A stretch of 43,729 nucleotides of DNA from Planctomycetaceae bacterium (GTDB taxonomy: Bacteria > Planctomycetota > Planctomycetia > Planctomycetales > Planctomycetaceae), in NCBI GenBank assembly GCA_020850695.1, contig JADZEF010000054.1:1-43729 (forward strand). The letters run 5' to 3'. Positions within the stretch are counted from its first letter, which is position 1, and each line of letters starts with the position of its first letter. Below the pieces are notes generated by a model that worked only from the letters and a program-made list of their open reading frames with translations, was not told the DNA's origin and searched no databases. Below are positions 16,404 to 24,886 of the stretch, piece by piece. The position numbers and the translations under genes were made by a program.

Positions 16404-18146
16404 TCAGATCGCCGTCCCGTCGAACAGGTTGAGCACGGGCTTGAGTCGCTGCACCAGAAGGGACTGGTACCCTAGGAGAATGGTCGAATTCGTGTCGGCG
16501 GGAAATGTCCGCACGAAAAGCGAATCCGAGCGAGCCCACTCGCTCCACACCTGTCGAAGCGACTTCTTGCCGAAGTTGGACGTCAGCCGTTCGCGAAGGT
16601 GCAGCGACTGACCGACGTAGATCGTCGAATCCGTTCCATCGCCCGAGACGACGTAAAGCCCCGACGCAGGGGCGTCAATCGCCGCCACTTCTTCCAGCGG
16701 ACGCGGCGCTCCCAGGCGTCCCGGACCTTCGAGCCGTGTCAGTGTTTCCGACATTCGCTGGCCGTGCGCGCGTGCGTCGTTCGCCTCTTTGCGGAGCTTC
16801 AATGCTCCCCAGCGATATTCCAGCGAAGTGAAACCGGGTGCCGCGCGGCGTGCCACCGCGTCAAACTCGGCCGCCGCAAACGGATCGCACAGGACGTCGT
16901 CCAGGCTGTCCGCTCCCGCATCGATCATCTTGCGCCAGGCAATTTCGCTGGCGAAGAGAAAGGGATCACAATGATCCCACGTGAACTCCGTGCGCTGATG
17001 CGTTTCCAGCCCCGCGAGACGACCCGCCTTGCGAAGGCGGAACAGCAGCCGGTTGATGTGGCGGGCGTCGCCGGGAACTCCCTTTGCAGCACATTCGGCG
17101 GCCAGCCGTGTATTGAGTTCGGGATCGGCGATAACGCGATCGAGCGAGTGTCCCTCCCGGGCCTTGTCATAGGCTGCGATCAGATTTTTCACCACCTGCT
17201 CGTCGACGTGGGGTGCGGCCGGAGGCGGCGGTTCACTCGCCTTTCTCTGCTTCCTGGCGAACTCGTTCGCCGGCCGTCCCGACGTTTTCCCCGTGGGCGT
17301 GGGGGGAGCGCTGGCTGTCGGCTCGGCGGCGCCGACGAGCGGATCGCCCACGCAGACGGAAGCCAGCCGCTCGCGGCCGCGGGCGATGTATTCCGGCGAA
17401 ACATCGAATCCCACGTAATCCCGTCCCAGTTTGCGAGCCACGATGAGCGTCGATGCACTCCCCGAGAACGGGTCGAGCACCAGCTCTCCCGGCTCGGAAC
17501 ACATGCGGATGATGCGGCCGAGCAGCTGTTCCGGCATCTGACAGCCATGGAACCCGGCCCGTTCCTTGAACGTGCCGGCGACGCGGGGGAAGTACCACGT
17601 GTCTTCCATCGTCGTGAAGGCCCCGGCGGCATCCTGCGGACGCAGGATCCATGTGTCGTCAGCCAGCCGTCCCCTGGGGTTCGCCCGCGTGTCCGCGTAG
17701 ACGAGCTGCCGCGCCGAAGGAATGCGGTTCTCCGGATCCTCGGATCGAAAGGTGAACTGCGAACGGTCTTTCACGAAATGGAACAAGTGAGCGTGCGACC
17801 GCGTGAACTTGCGCGTGCAGTTCACACCGAAGGTGTAATACCAGACGACCCAGCTGCGGCAATGAAATCCGATTTCGCGGCTGATCAGCTTGAGCTCGGC
17901 CGCGTACTCGTCGCCAATCGCCAGCCAGAACGTCCCGGTCGGCTTCAGCGCGCGATGCACCGCACCGATCCATTGCCGCGACCAGTCGAGGTACTGCTCG
18001 TGCTCGCGCGAGTCGTCGTAGACGTCGTATTCATAGCCGATGTTGAACGGAGGATCGGCAAAAGCCAGATCGACCGAACCCGCCGGCAGAGCATTCATTC
18101 CGGCAATACAGTCGCCGAGATGGATCGAATTTCGCGCTCCGTCCAC
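16404..18146 (-). CDS. DNA methyltransferase (N4/N6 type) fused to C-terminal GIY-YIG-like domain
   Basis: This 580-residue protein carries an amino-methyltransferase domain at about residues 5-260: catalytic DPPFNIGYEY at 31-40 and SAM-binding LVLDPFSGSASTLIVA later, an order typical of beta-class N4-cytosine/N6-adenine enzymes. A Pro/Ala-rich linker follows, then a helical middle region of unknown fold (about 315-480). The C-terminal 85 residues resemble a GIY-YIG nuclease: GLYVV (496), IYVGQSLHLRERL (Arg518) and LVQRLKPVLN. The position of the metal-binding Glu before the final helix is Gln561 (GYQSLLVQRLKPVLN), so cleavage is doubtful and DNA binding or target recognition more likely. No separate restriction enzyme lies nearby. 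It could be an orphan regulatory methylase, a degenerate single-chain restriction system or a repair factor. Confidence 0.85.
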   Translation of the reverse strand: MDGARNSIHLGDCIAGMNALPAGSVDLAFADPPFNIGYEYDVYDDSREHEQYLDWSRQWIGAVHRALKPTGTFWLAIGDEYAAELKLISREIGFHCRSWVVWYYTFGVNCTRKFTRSHAHLFHFVKDRSQFTFRSEDPENRIPSARQLVYADTRANPRGRLADDTWILRPQDAAGAFTTMEDTWYFPRVAGTFKERAGFHGCQMPEQLLGRIIRMCSEPGELVLDPFSGSASTLIVARKLGRDYVGFDVSPEYIARGRERLASVCVGDPLVGAAEPTASAPPTPTGKTSGRPANEFARKQRKASEPPPPAAPHVDEQVVKNLIAAYDKAREGHSLDRVIADPELNTRLAAECAAKGVPGDARHINRLLFRLRKAGRLAGLETHQRTEFTWDHCDPFLFASEIAWRKMIDAGADSLDDVLCDPFAAAEFDAVARRAAPGFTSLEYRWGALKLRKEANDARAHGQRMSETLTRLEGPGRLGAPRPLEEVAAIDAPASGLYVVSGDGTDSTIYVGQSLHLRERLTSNFGKKSLRQVWSEWARSDSLFVRTFPADTNSTILLGYQSLLVQRLKPVLNLFDGTAI

Positions 18147-18382
18147 ACGCCGCTCCAGGGAGATTCACCGCCGCCATTTCACGCGAGTCATCGCCTTCCC
18201 TGGAAGACTCAATTCCTGCCTGTCCAATGTCCCCATTTGCAGCGCGAAATGCCAGCGTGCGGCGGTTCGAGTCAGCAGGCGTGCGATGCCGCTTTCAGCC
18301 CGCATCTGATCAGATCAAATGCAGGATCCACAGGAAATACGGAATGAGCGAATCGTCGCTGTGATCTCCTGACTGCGCTCGT

Positions 18383-20041
18383 TCATTTCCCCGCACGGAG
18401 AGCAATCGCCAAACCAAGCAGCCGCAGGTATCCCTCTTCTACAGTCACCTTCAGCACCGGCCCGGTTGGTGAACCGGTCACGTCGACCGACAAGCGGTCC
18501 TTGCCCCGAATGAAGGCATCCCGCAGCAGCCGCGTTCTGGCGCTCTCCTCTCCGGCCTGGGGCGACATCGCCACCCACGTTCCCGCCGCAATCTCCAGCT
18601 GCAGTCCGTCCACTGGCGTCCCCTCCCTGGCAGCGCGGGAGACAAAGCCGGTCACGTCGCTCTCGTTCGACTTTCCCGCGACAGCGAACCAGAGGGTCTC
18701 TCGTCCCGCCCCCACCAGCAGCCCTGGCTTGGGGCCAAACACTCGGTCGTCATTCGCCGACGCACTGCGACCCGTCAAGCGATGAAGCTGGACCTCTCCC
18801 GCGTCGACGGCGTTCGTCTCGACGGCCCCAACGTTCGGATGCCGGCCGAGCTTCTGGAGCAACTCGGGCAGTGCTCGGGCCAGCGAGTCGGCGTCCTTCA
18901 TCTGGATGCCCCCCACCATCGTCAGCGGCCCGGGGGCGGCGCCGACGAAATGAACTTCCACATCGAGCCGGCCGGCTTCCATCGTCGCCTTGAGGGGCCC
19001 AAACAAGCGTGACAGGAGTGCTGCATCCTCGGGATTGGCCTTGGCCAGGGCCTGCTTTTCAACGGCATTCGCCAGATCTCGAAGTGCCGGACGACGCTTC
19101 TCGGAAACCGTAAAACCGATTTTCAACCGGGCGGGAGAGGCCGGGTTCGCCAGGTTTCCGACCATCGGCGGCGCCCCCGCCTCCTTGCCGTTCGCATTGA
19201 CGAACCGTGCCTCCAGCGAAGCGGACCTGGTCGTCTGGTCGATCGTGAGTCCGACGACAACCTCGCGCCCATTCCGGACGGCCGATTCGATCATCTCGAG
19301 ACCCGCATCGCTCATTTCCTTTTGCGCCCGAACCGCTTCTTCCGTCGAGTCAGGCTTCTCGGCGGCCTTCTGCTGGTCGGCCTCGACCCGAGCCCGGACC
19401 GTCCCCAGAAACAATTGCTTCACCCCCTCGGGAACGACGCTCAAATCGACCCGTGCGGCAATGTCGTACTTCGTCGCGAGATCCTTCGTCAAAGCCTCGA
19501 TGTCGGGAAACGCGCGGTCGAGCGCAACCCCCTTGGGGGCGATCATCGCGTGCGTCCCGTGGAACTGGAGAAATGCCGATCCGTTCGGACCTGCCAGTTC
19601 GTGCCGCCCGGTCTTTCCTTCCACGGGTTTCGTGCGGATCGGCCCGAAGGCCACCGTCTTGAGGAAGGCGTCGGCATCTGCCACCGGGACAAATCCGATC
19701 GGCTCGGGCTTGGGAGGAAAGCCCCCCGTCAGAAAAACGAGAATGCCCGCCGGTCGGCTGCGATCGGCCCCTTCGAAGTTGCCGACGTTGTTCAGCAGTC
19801 CCTTGAGCGAATCGAACAAGTCACCATGGTCAGCCGAGACGGCGACCGTCTTGACGTCTTCGAGGAGCCGATCAATCGAAGCGGCCGTGACCACAACGAG
19901 CGGACGGGCCGTTGCCTTGTCTTGTGCGACGGCGTCCTGCGCGACGGCCGACAGCGGCGGCAAAACCAGCGATTGAGAGAGAACGACGACGACCGTCAAA
20001 AAAATCCGGCGCATGGTGGGCGAGATGCGAATGCGGAACAT
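18383..20041 (-). CDS. secreted protein of unknown function
   Basis: This 552-residue product starts with a signal peptide (MRRIFLTVVVVLSQSLVL, cleavage near AVAQD). After that no enzyme motif is visible. Two roughly 200-residue halves share a layout of alternating strands and helices, with phrases such as ILVFLTGGFPPKPEPIGFVPVADADAFL and GPLTMVGGIQMKDADSLARALPEL; an acidic, Lys/Glu-rich helical stretch lies between (ARVEADQQKAAEKPDSTEEAV). This resembles planctomycete exported proteins annotated only as hypothetical. Location is probably periplasmic. ATG 20041 is taken; ATG 20014 (nine codons in) begins the signal peptide more neatly and is a good alternative. It is divergent from the DUF1549 gene. 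Confidence 0.75.
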   Translation of the reverse strand: MFRIRISPTMRRIFLTVVVVLSQSLVLPPLSAVAQDAVAQDKATARPLVVVTAASIDRLLEDVKTVAVSADHGDLFDSLKGLLNNVGNFEGADRSRPAGILVFLTGGFPPKPEPIGFVPVADADAFLKTVAFGPIRTKPVEGKTGRHELAGPNGSAFLQFHGTHAMIAPKGVALDRAFPDIEALTKDLATKYDIAARVDLSVVPEGVKQLFLGTVRARVEADQQKAAEKPDSTEEAVRAQKEMSDAGLEMIESAVRNGREVVVGLTIDQTTRSASLEARFVNANGKEAGAPPMVGNLANPASPARLKIGFTVSEKRRPALRDLANAVEKQALAKANPEDAALLSRLFGPLKATMEAGRLDVEVHFVGAAPGPLTMVGGIQMKDADSLARALPELLQKLGRHPNVGAVETNAVDAGEVQLHRLTGRSASANDDRVFGPKPGLLVGAGRETLWFAVAGKSNESDVTGFVSRAAREGTPVDGLQLEIAAGTWVAMSPQAGEESARTRLLRDAFIRGKDRLSVDVTGSPTGPVLKVTVEEGYLRLLGLAIALRAGK

Positions 20042-20306
20042 GACGGCAGCTCTCGGTGAAACCTGGGGCGGGGCCGAAATCCGTAAAAATCGGACAGCCG
20101 CTGATACCCGGCGATGGATCGACTCGGTTTCAGGCGCATTCCAAAGACGCCCCGAGGCGAAAAGCGAAAATTACGGCGGACTGGAGTTTTGACTCCTATG
20201 GGCAACGTTGACGCCCCTCACACTGTCCCATTAAATTTGATTGATGGATCTCGTCGGACGGCTGTCTTCGATTTGTCGACGGATCCTGCAAGCCAGCGGA
20301 ACTCTC

Positions 20307-22571
20307 ATGACCGAATTGTTGAATCGTCGACCATTCTCCATCGGGCAGAAGGAAAGTTCCTGCCTGCGGTTCATCGCGGTTTGGGGGCTCATGCTGTCCG
20401 CCGCCGGAATGCCTCTCACCGCGACCGCCGGCGAGCGGACGGTGAGCTTCATCAACGACGTGATGCCCGTGCTGACGAAGTCGGGCTGCAATGTCGGCGC
20501 CTGCCATGCCAAGGCCGGCAGCGGGCAGAACGGGTTTCAACTTTCGTTGTTGGGATTTGAACCGCTCGAGGACTACGAGCATCTGGTCAAGGAAGGACGC
20601 GGGCGTCGGCTCTTCGCCGTCACCCCCGAACGCAGCCTGCTTCTCCTGAAGGCCTCCAGCCAGGTTCCGCATGGAGGGGGCCTTCGATTGGCTCCCCATT
20701 CCGCGGGCTTCGCGACGCTTCTCGAATGGGTGCGCCAGGGGATGCCGTACGACGCTCCCGGCGCTCCGAAGCTCGTCGGCTTCGAGGTCGAACCGCAACG
20801 CGGAACGGTTCAGCGCGGCGGCGAACAGCAGTTGAAGGCCATCGCCCGCTATTCCGATGGCGCGGTTCGAGACGTGACGTCGATGGCGCTCTACGCATCG
20901 AATGAACCCGCCATGGCGGACGTGAATGACTCCGGGCTTGTCAAAGTCCTCGACCTCTCGGGCAAAGTCGCGGTGATGGTGCGGTATCAGGGACGATCGG
21001 CGGTCTTCAACGCGTCGGTCCCCCTCGGTGCTCCGGTCGAGTCGCTCCCCGCGGCACGCAACTTCGTCGACGAACACGTCTTCGCGAATCTCAAGGTCCT
21101 GGGAATTCCTCCCTCGGCCCTCTGCGACGATTCCACGTTCCTTCGCCGCGTGACGCTCGACATCGGCGGACGCCTGCCAACGGATGCGGAGACATCGGCG
21201 TTCCTCGCCAGCAGCGACCCGGAGAAACGCGACAAGGCCATCGATGATCTGCTCCGCACCCCGGACTACGCGGACTACTTTGCCGCCAAGTGGACGGCCC
21301 TGCTGAAGAACCGCCGTGATGACGCCAGCGACATCGTCTCGAACTTTGCATTTCACGCCTGGGTTCGAGACAGCCTTCTGGCCAACAAGCCCTACGATCA
21401 ATTCGTCCGCGAGCTGCTGGCCGCCACCGGCACGGTGATGGGAAACCCGCCCGTCGCGTGGTACAAGCGCGTGAAGGAGCCCAAGCAGCAGATCGAGGAC
21501 GTGGCCCAGTTATTCCTCGGCGTCCGCATGCAATGCGCCCAATGCCATCACCACCCCTTCGAGCGCTGGAGCCAGGACGACTATTACGCGCTGGCGGCCT
21601 TCTTCAGCCAGGTAGGACGGAAGCCTTCGGCGACGCGCGGGGAAGACATGATCTTCCACAAGCGGGGAATCGCGGTCGCGAACAACATGAAGACCGGGGC
21701 CCCGCTGAAGCCGGCGGCCCTCGGCGACGCCATCCCGCCGATCGCGGCGGACGAAGACCCGCGGCTCCGTCTCGCCGACTGGATGCGGCTCGAGAACAAT
21801 CCGTTTTTCGCCAAGTCGCTGGTCAATCGTTACTGGAAGCACTTCTTCAGCCGCGGGTTGATCGAGCCGGAAGACGACATTCGTGACACCAACCCTCCGA
21901 CGAATCCCGAACTCCTGGCGGCGCTCGAGAAGCATTTCATCGCCAGCGGATTCGATCTCAAGGAACTGGTGCGGGCCATCACGCGGTCGAACGCGTATCA
22001 GCTCAGCGCCAATCCGAACGCTCATAATGTCGTCGACCGCCAGAACTATTCGCGGTTCTACCCGAAGCGACTTCAGGCCGAAGTCCTGCTTGACGCTGTC
22101 GACTTCATGGCGGGGACACAGACCGACTTCGCCAATCTGCCGCCGGGAACGCGGGCCGTCGCACTTCCGGACAACAGCTATAACCGTGCGATTCCATTTC
22201 TCAGGGTCTTTGGACGTCCGGAAGGGGAGAGCGTCTGCGAGTGCGAGCGCGTGCAGTCGTCCAGTCTTGCCCAGAGCCTTCACCTGTTGAACGCCCCAGA
22301 CGTCAAGGCGAAGCTCGGCAGCCCGACGGGTCGCGCCGAGGGACTGGCCAAGGACGAGCGTCCGGCCGAAGCCCGGATCCGCGAACTCTATCGAGCGGCT
22401 TTTTCCCGAGAGCCGCGTTCGGAAGAACTCCGCACCGCATTGGATTATCTGGCCGAACCGCGCGTTGACGCCGAAGGAAAACCGGTCGATGCAAAGAAGG
22501 CCAATCGAGAAAACTGGCAGGACCTGATCTGGGCCCTGATCAACACGAAAGAGTTCCTGTTCAATCATTGA
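20307..22571 (+). CDS. DUF1549/DUF1553 protein with N-terminal cytochrome-like and Ig-like domains
   Basis: Read from ATG 20307 (754 residues), this exported protein has a hydrophobic leader ending near TATAGERTV. A planctomycete cytochrome-type segment follows with SGCNVGACHAKAG (Cys61, Cys66, His67, a CX4CH spacing) and the family phrase NGFQLSLLGFEP. Next are a bacterial Ig-like (BIG2) domain (VQRGGEQQLKAIARYSDGAVRDVT), DUF1549 (FLRRVTLDIGGRLPT) containing a canonical haem site CAQCH at 410-414, and DUF1553 (LVNRYWKHFFSRGLIEPEDD, NAYQLSAN). These proteins are abundant in planctomycetes and usually neighbour DUF1501 proteins; redox or polysaccharide-related roles have been proposed but not proven. 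ATG 20241 is an in-frame alternative. It leads the three-gene set to 26346. Confidence 0.9.
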   Translation: MTELLNRRPFSIGQKESSCLRFIAVWGLMLSAAGMPLTATAGERTVSFINDVMPVLTKSGCNVGACHAKAGSGQNGFQLSLLGFEPLEDYEHLVKEGRGRRLFAVTPERSLLLLKASSQVPHGGGLRLAPHSAGFATLLEWVRQGMPYDAPGAPKLVGFEVEPQRGTVQRGGEQQLKAIARYSDGAVRDVTSMALYASNEPAMADVNDSGLVKVLDLSGKVAVMVRYQGRSAVFNASVPLGAPVESLPAARNFVDEHVFANLKVLGIPPSALCDDSTFLRRVTLDIGGRLPTDAETSAFLASSDPEKRDKAIDDLLRTPDYADYFAAKWTALLKNRRDDASDIVSNFAFHAWVRDSLLANKPYDQFVRELLAATGTVMGNPPVAWYKRVKEPKQQIEDVAQLFLGVRMQCAQCHHHPFERWSQDDYYALAAFFSQVGRKPSATRGEDMIFHKRGIAVANNMKTGAPLKPAALGDAIPPIAADEDPRLRLADWMRLENNPFFAKSLVNRYWKHFFSRGLIEPEDDIRDTNPPTNPELLAALEKHFIASGFDLKELVRAITRSNAYQLSANPNAHNVVDRQNYSRFYPKRLQAEVLLDAVDFMAGTQTDFANLPPGTRAVALPDNSYNRAIPFLRVFGRPEGESVCECERVQSSSLAQSLHLLNAPDVKAKLGSPTGRAEGLAKDERPAEARIRELYRAAFSREPRSEELRTALDYLAEPRVDAEGKPVDAKKANRENWQDLIWALINTKEFLFNH

Positions 22572-22627
22572 ACGACCGAACGACCTAACCAAGCTTTTTC
22601 GGAAGACTGTCCGTCAGGAATGCCCGC

Positions 22628-24886
22628 ATGTTGTGTCGATTCAAGTTTCTCCTGATTCTGTCGTTTGCTTTGCTGTCATTCATTGGACGCGCGGCGAACG
22701 CACAATCGGTCTGCCTCCCCGCTCCGCGGCTGCTGACCACCATGCCGATGGGGGGAAAGGCAGGCACCCAGGTCGAGATCACGATCACGGGCGAGCACTT
22801 GGATGACGCCAGCGATCTTCGCTTTTCCGATCCGCGCCTCACGGCGACTCCGAAGCTCGACGCGGCCGGAAAGCCGGTGCCGAACACGTACGTGGTAAGC
22901 ATCGCCGCGGACTGTCCCGCGGGTCTCTACGAGGCTCGGCTGATGACGCGGCTCGGCGTGTCTTCATCGCGAGTGTTCTGCGTCGGGGATCTGGATGAAC
23001 TCGTGCGGACGAAGCCGAATACGACGCTGGCCACGGCGATGGAGGTCCGCGTCAACTCGGTCTGCAACGCCGTGATGAGCGTGAGGGCAGTGGACCACTA
23101 TGCGTTCGATGCTCGTAAAGATCAGCGCGTGATCATCGACTGCGCCACCCGCGGAATCGACTCGAAGCTGGATGCGGTGGTCATCGTAGCGGATGCGGCG
23201 GGGCGGGACCTGCAGGTCGAGCGCCGCGGAGGAGTGCTTGACTTTACCGCGCCCGCAGACGGGCGATACGTCATCAAGGTGCACGAGCTCACCTACAAGG
23301 GGGGGCCGGCCTTTTACTATCGGCTCGCCGTGCGCGAGCTTCCGCCCGGCGCCGCGATCGTCCGGCAGCCGTCAACCAAGGCGGTCAATTCGTTCTCATG
23401 GCCCCCCACCGGACTCCCTGAGCAGGCGGCCACGGCCGAAACGGAACCCAACAACGACCGCTCCAAGGCTCAGCGGATCACCCTTCCCTGCGACGTCTCC
23501 GGAAGCTTCTTCCCCGCCGCCGACGTCGATTTTTACGAGTTTGAAGCGAAAAAGGGAGAAGAGTGGTGGGTCGAGGTCGGGTCGGAGCGTCTCGGGCTGC
23601 CGACCGATCCTTCCATCCTGGTGCAGCGCGTCGTCGGCTCGGGGGCGGACGAAAAGGCGACCGACATCGCCGAGTTCAGCGACATCCCGAGCCCGGTGAA
23701 GGTCTCGAGCAACGGCTACGCCTATGACGGACCGCCGTACAATGCGGGCACGGCCGACATTCTCGGCAAGCTGACGATTCCGGAAGACGGTCTCTACCGT
23801 CTTCAGATCACCGACCTTTTCGGCGGCACCCGGAATGATCGCCGCAACGTCTATCGGCTCGTCATCCGCAAGCCGCAACCCGAGTTCGCACTCGTCGCCT
23901 GGGCGCTCCACATGGAACTGCGGAACGGCGACCGCAACGCCCTCTCGAAACCGCTGGCGCTTCGCGGCGGCGCGACGATGGCGCTGGAGGTCGTCGCCTT
24001 CCGGCGCGACGGTTTCAATGGCGATATCGAACTCGTCATGGAAGGACTGCCGGAGGGAGTGACCGCACAGGGGCTCAAAATCCCCGCCGGTCAGTCGCGC
24101 GGCATGGTCCTGGTGACGGCCAGCCAGGAGGCTCCGCGGGCGCTCGCCAGCGCCCGGTTCTTCGGCCGTGCCGTCGTCAACGGGGCGGAAATGATTCGCC
24201 CGTGCCGGCTCGCGTCGATGGCGTGGCCCATTCCCGACTCATGGGGCGAGATCCCCTATCCCCGTCTGCTGGCCGACGTCCCGGTTTCGGTGAGCGGCTT
24301 CGATCTGTCCCCGTTGACGATTGCTCCGGTCAGCTCCGTGTTCCAGGCAGCGGCCGGTTCGAAATTGACCATTCCCTTGCGGCTGACGCGACGCAGCGAG
24401 TTCTCGGGCGCCACGATGCAGTTGCGGACGGCCGGCGCCGGCGGATTCGAACGCGTTCCGCAGTTCAATCTCTCGCTTACCGCGGATGAGACGCAGGCCG
24501 TCATCGATCTGGGAGCGCTCAAGACGCCGCCCGGAGACTACATGATCGCCTTTTATGGCGGGGCGGTCGCCAAGTACCGGCATCGCCCGGACCTCATCGC
24601 CGTGGCCGAGGAAGCCCGGAAGCAGGCCGAGCGGCAGCTGGCCGAAATTGACGCCGAAGTCAAAAAGACTGCGGACGAGGCCAAGGCGGCTTCCGAAGAG
24701 AAGAAAGCCGAGGCGGCCAAAGCGGTCGAAGCCGTGACCGCCCGGCAGAAGGCGGCCGCCGCCGCCCTGGCGGCCGCGGCGGAACAGGTCAAGAAGGCCA
24801 CCCAGACAGCGCAGCCGACAGACATTGTCGATATCGTCGTATCCGAACCCATCGCCATTCGCGTCCAGCCCGCAGAGTCGAAATGA
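22628..24886 (+). CDS. secreted pre-peptidase C-terminal (PPC) domain protein with C-terminal coiled coil
   Basis: This 752-residue protein has a signal peptide (MLCRFKFLLILSFALLSFIG, cleavage near AANAQ). An IPT/TIG-like segment follows (GKAGTQVEITITGEHLDD), then at least two PPC-type beta domains with the usual markers AETEPNNDRSKAQRI, DVDFYEFEAKKGEEWW and DGLYRLQITDLFGGTRND. The last 100 residues are an Ala/Lys/Glu-rich coiled coil (EARKQAERQLAEIDAEVKKT and onward) ending in a short basic-free tail. PPC domains are usually accessory binding domains of extracellular enzymes. It starts 57 bases after the DUF1549 gene, and its stop overlaps the next start by four bases (ATGA at 24883-24886), which implies translational coupling and a shared job with the DUF1501 protein. 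Confidence 0.88.
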   Translation: MLCRFKFLLILSFALLSFIGRAANAQSVCLPAPRLLTTMPMGGKAGTQVEITITGEHLDDASDLRFSDPRLTATPKLDAAGKPVPNTYVVSIAADCPAGLYEARLMTRLGVSSSRVFCVGDLDELVRTKPNTTLATAMEVRVNSVCNAVMSVRAVDHYAFDARKDQRVIIDCATRGIDSKLDAVVIVADAAGRDLQVERRGGVLDFTAPADGRYVIKVHELTYKGGPAFYYRLAVRELPPGAAIVRQPSTKAVNSFSWPPTGLPEQAATAETEPNNDRSKAQRITLPCDVSGSFFPAADVDFYEFEAKKGEEWWVEVGSERLGLPTDPSILVQRVVGSGADEKATDIAEFSDIPSPVKVSSNGYAYDGPPYNAGTADILGKLTIPEDGLYRLQITDLFGGTRNDRRNVYRLVIRKPQPEFALVAWALHMELRNGDRNALSKPLALRGGATMALEVVAFRRDGFNGDIELVMEGLPEGVTAQGLKIPAGQSRGMVLVTASQEAPRALASARFFGRAVVNGAEMIRPCRLASMAWPIPDSWGEIPYPRLLADVPVSVSGFDLSPLTIAPVSSVFQAAAGSKLTIPLRLTRRSEFSGATMQLRTAGAGGFERVPQFNLSLTADETQAVIDLGALKTPPGDYMIAFYGGAVAKYRHRPDLIAVAEEARKQAERQLAEIDAEVKKTADEAKAASEEKKAEAAKAVEAVTARQKAAAAALAAAAEQVKKATQTAQPTDIVDIVVSEPIAIRVQPAESK

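Noticed and set aside
16599-18347. 582-codon forward frame opposite the DNA methyltransferase
   Set aside because: It lacks any motif and overlaps a gene with catalytic motifs in the right order.
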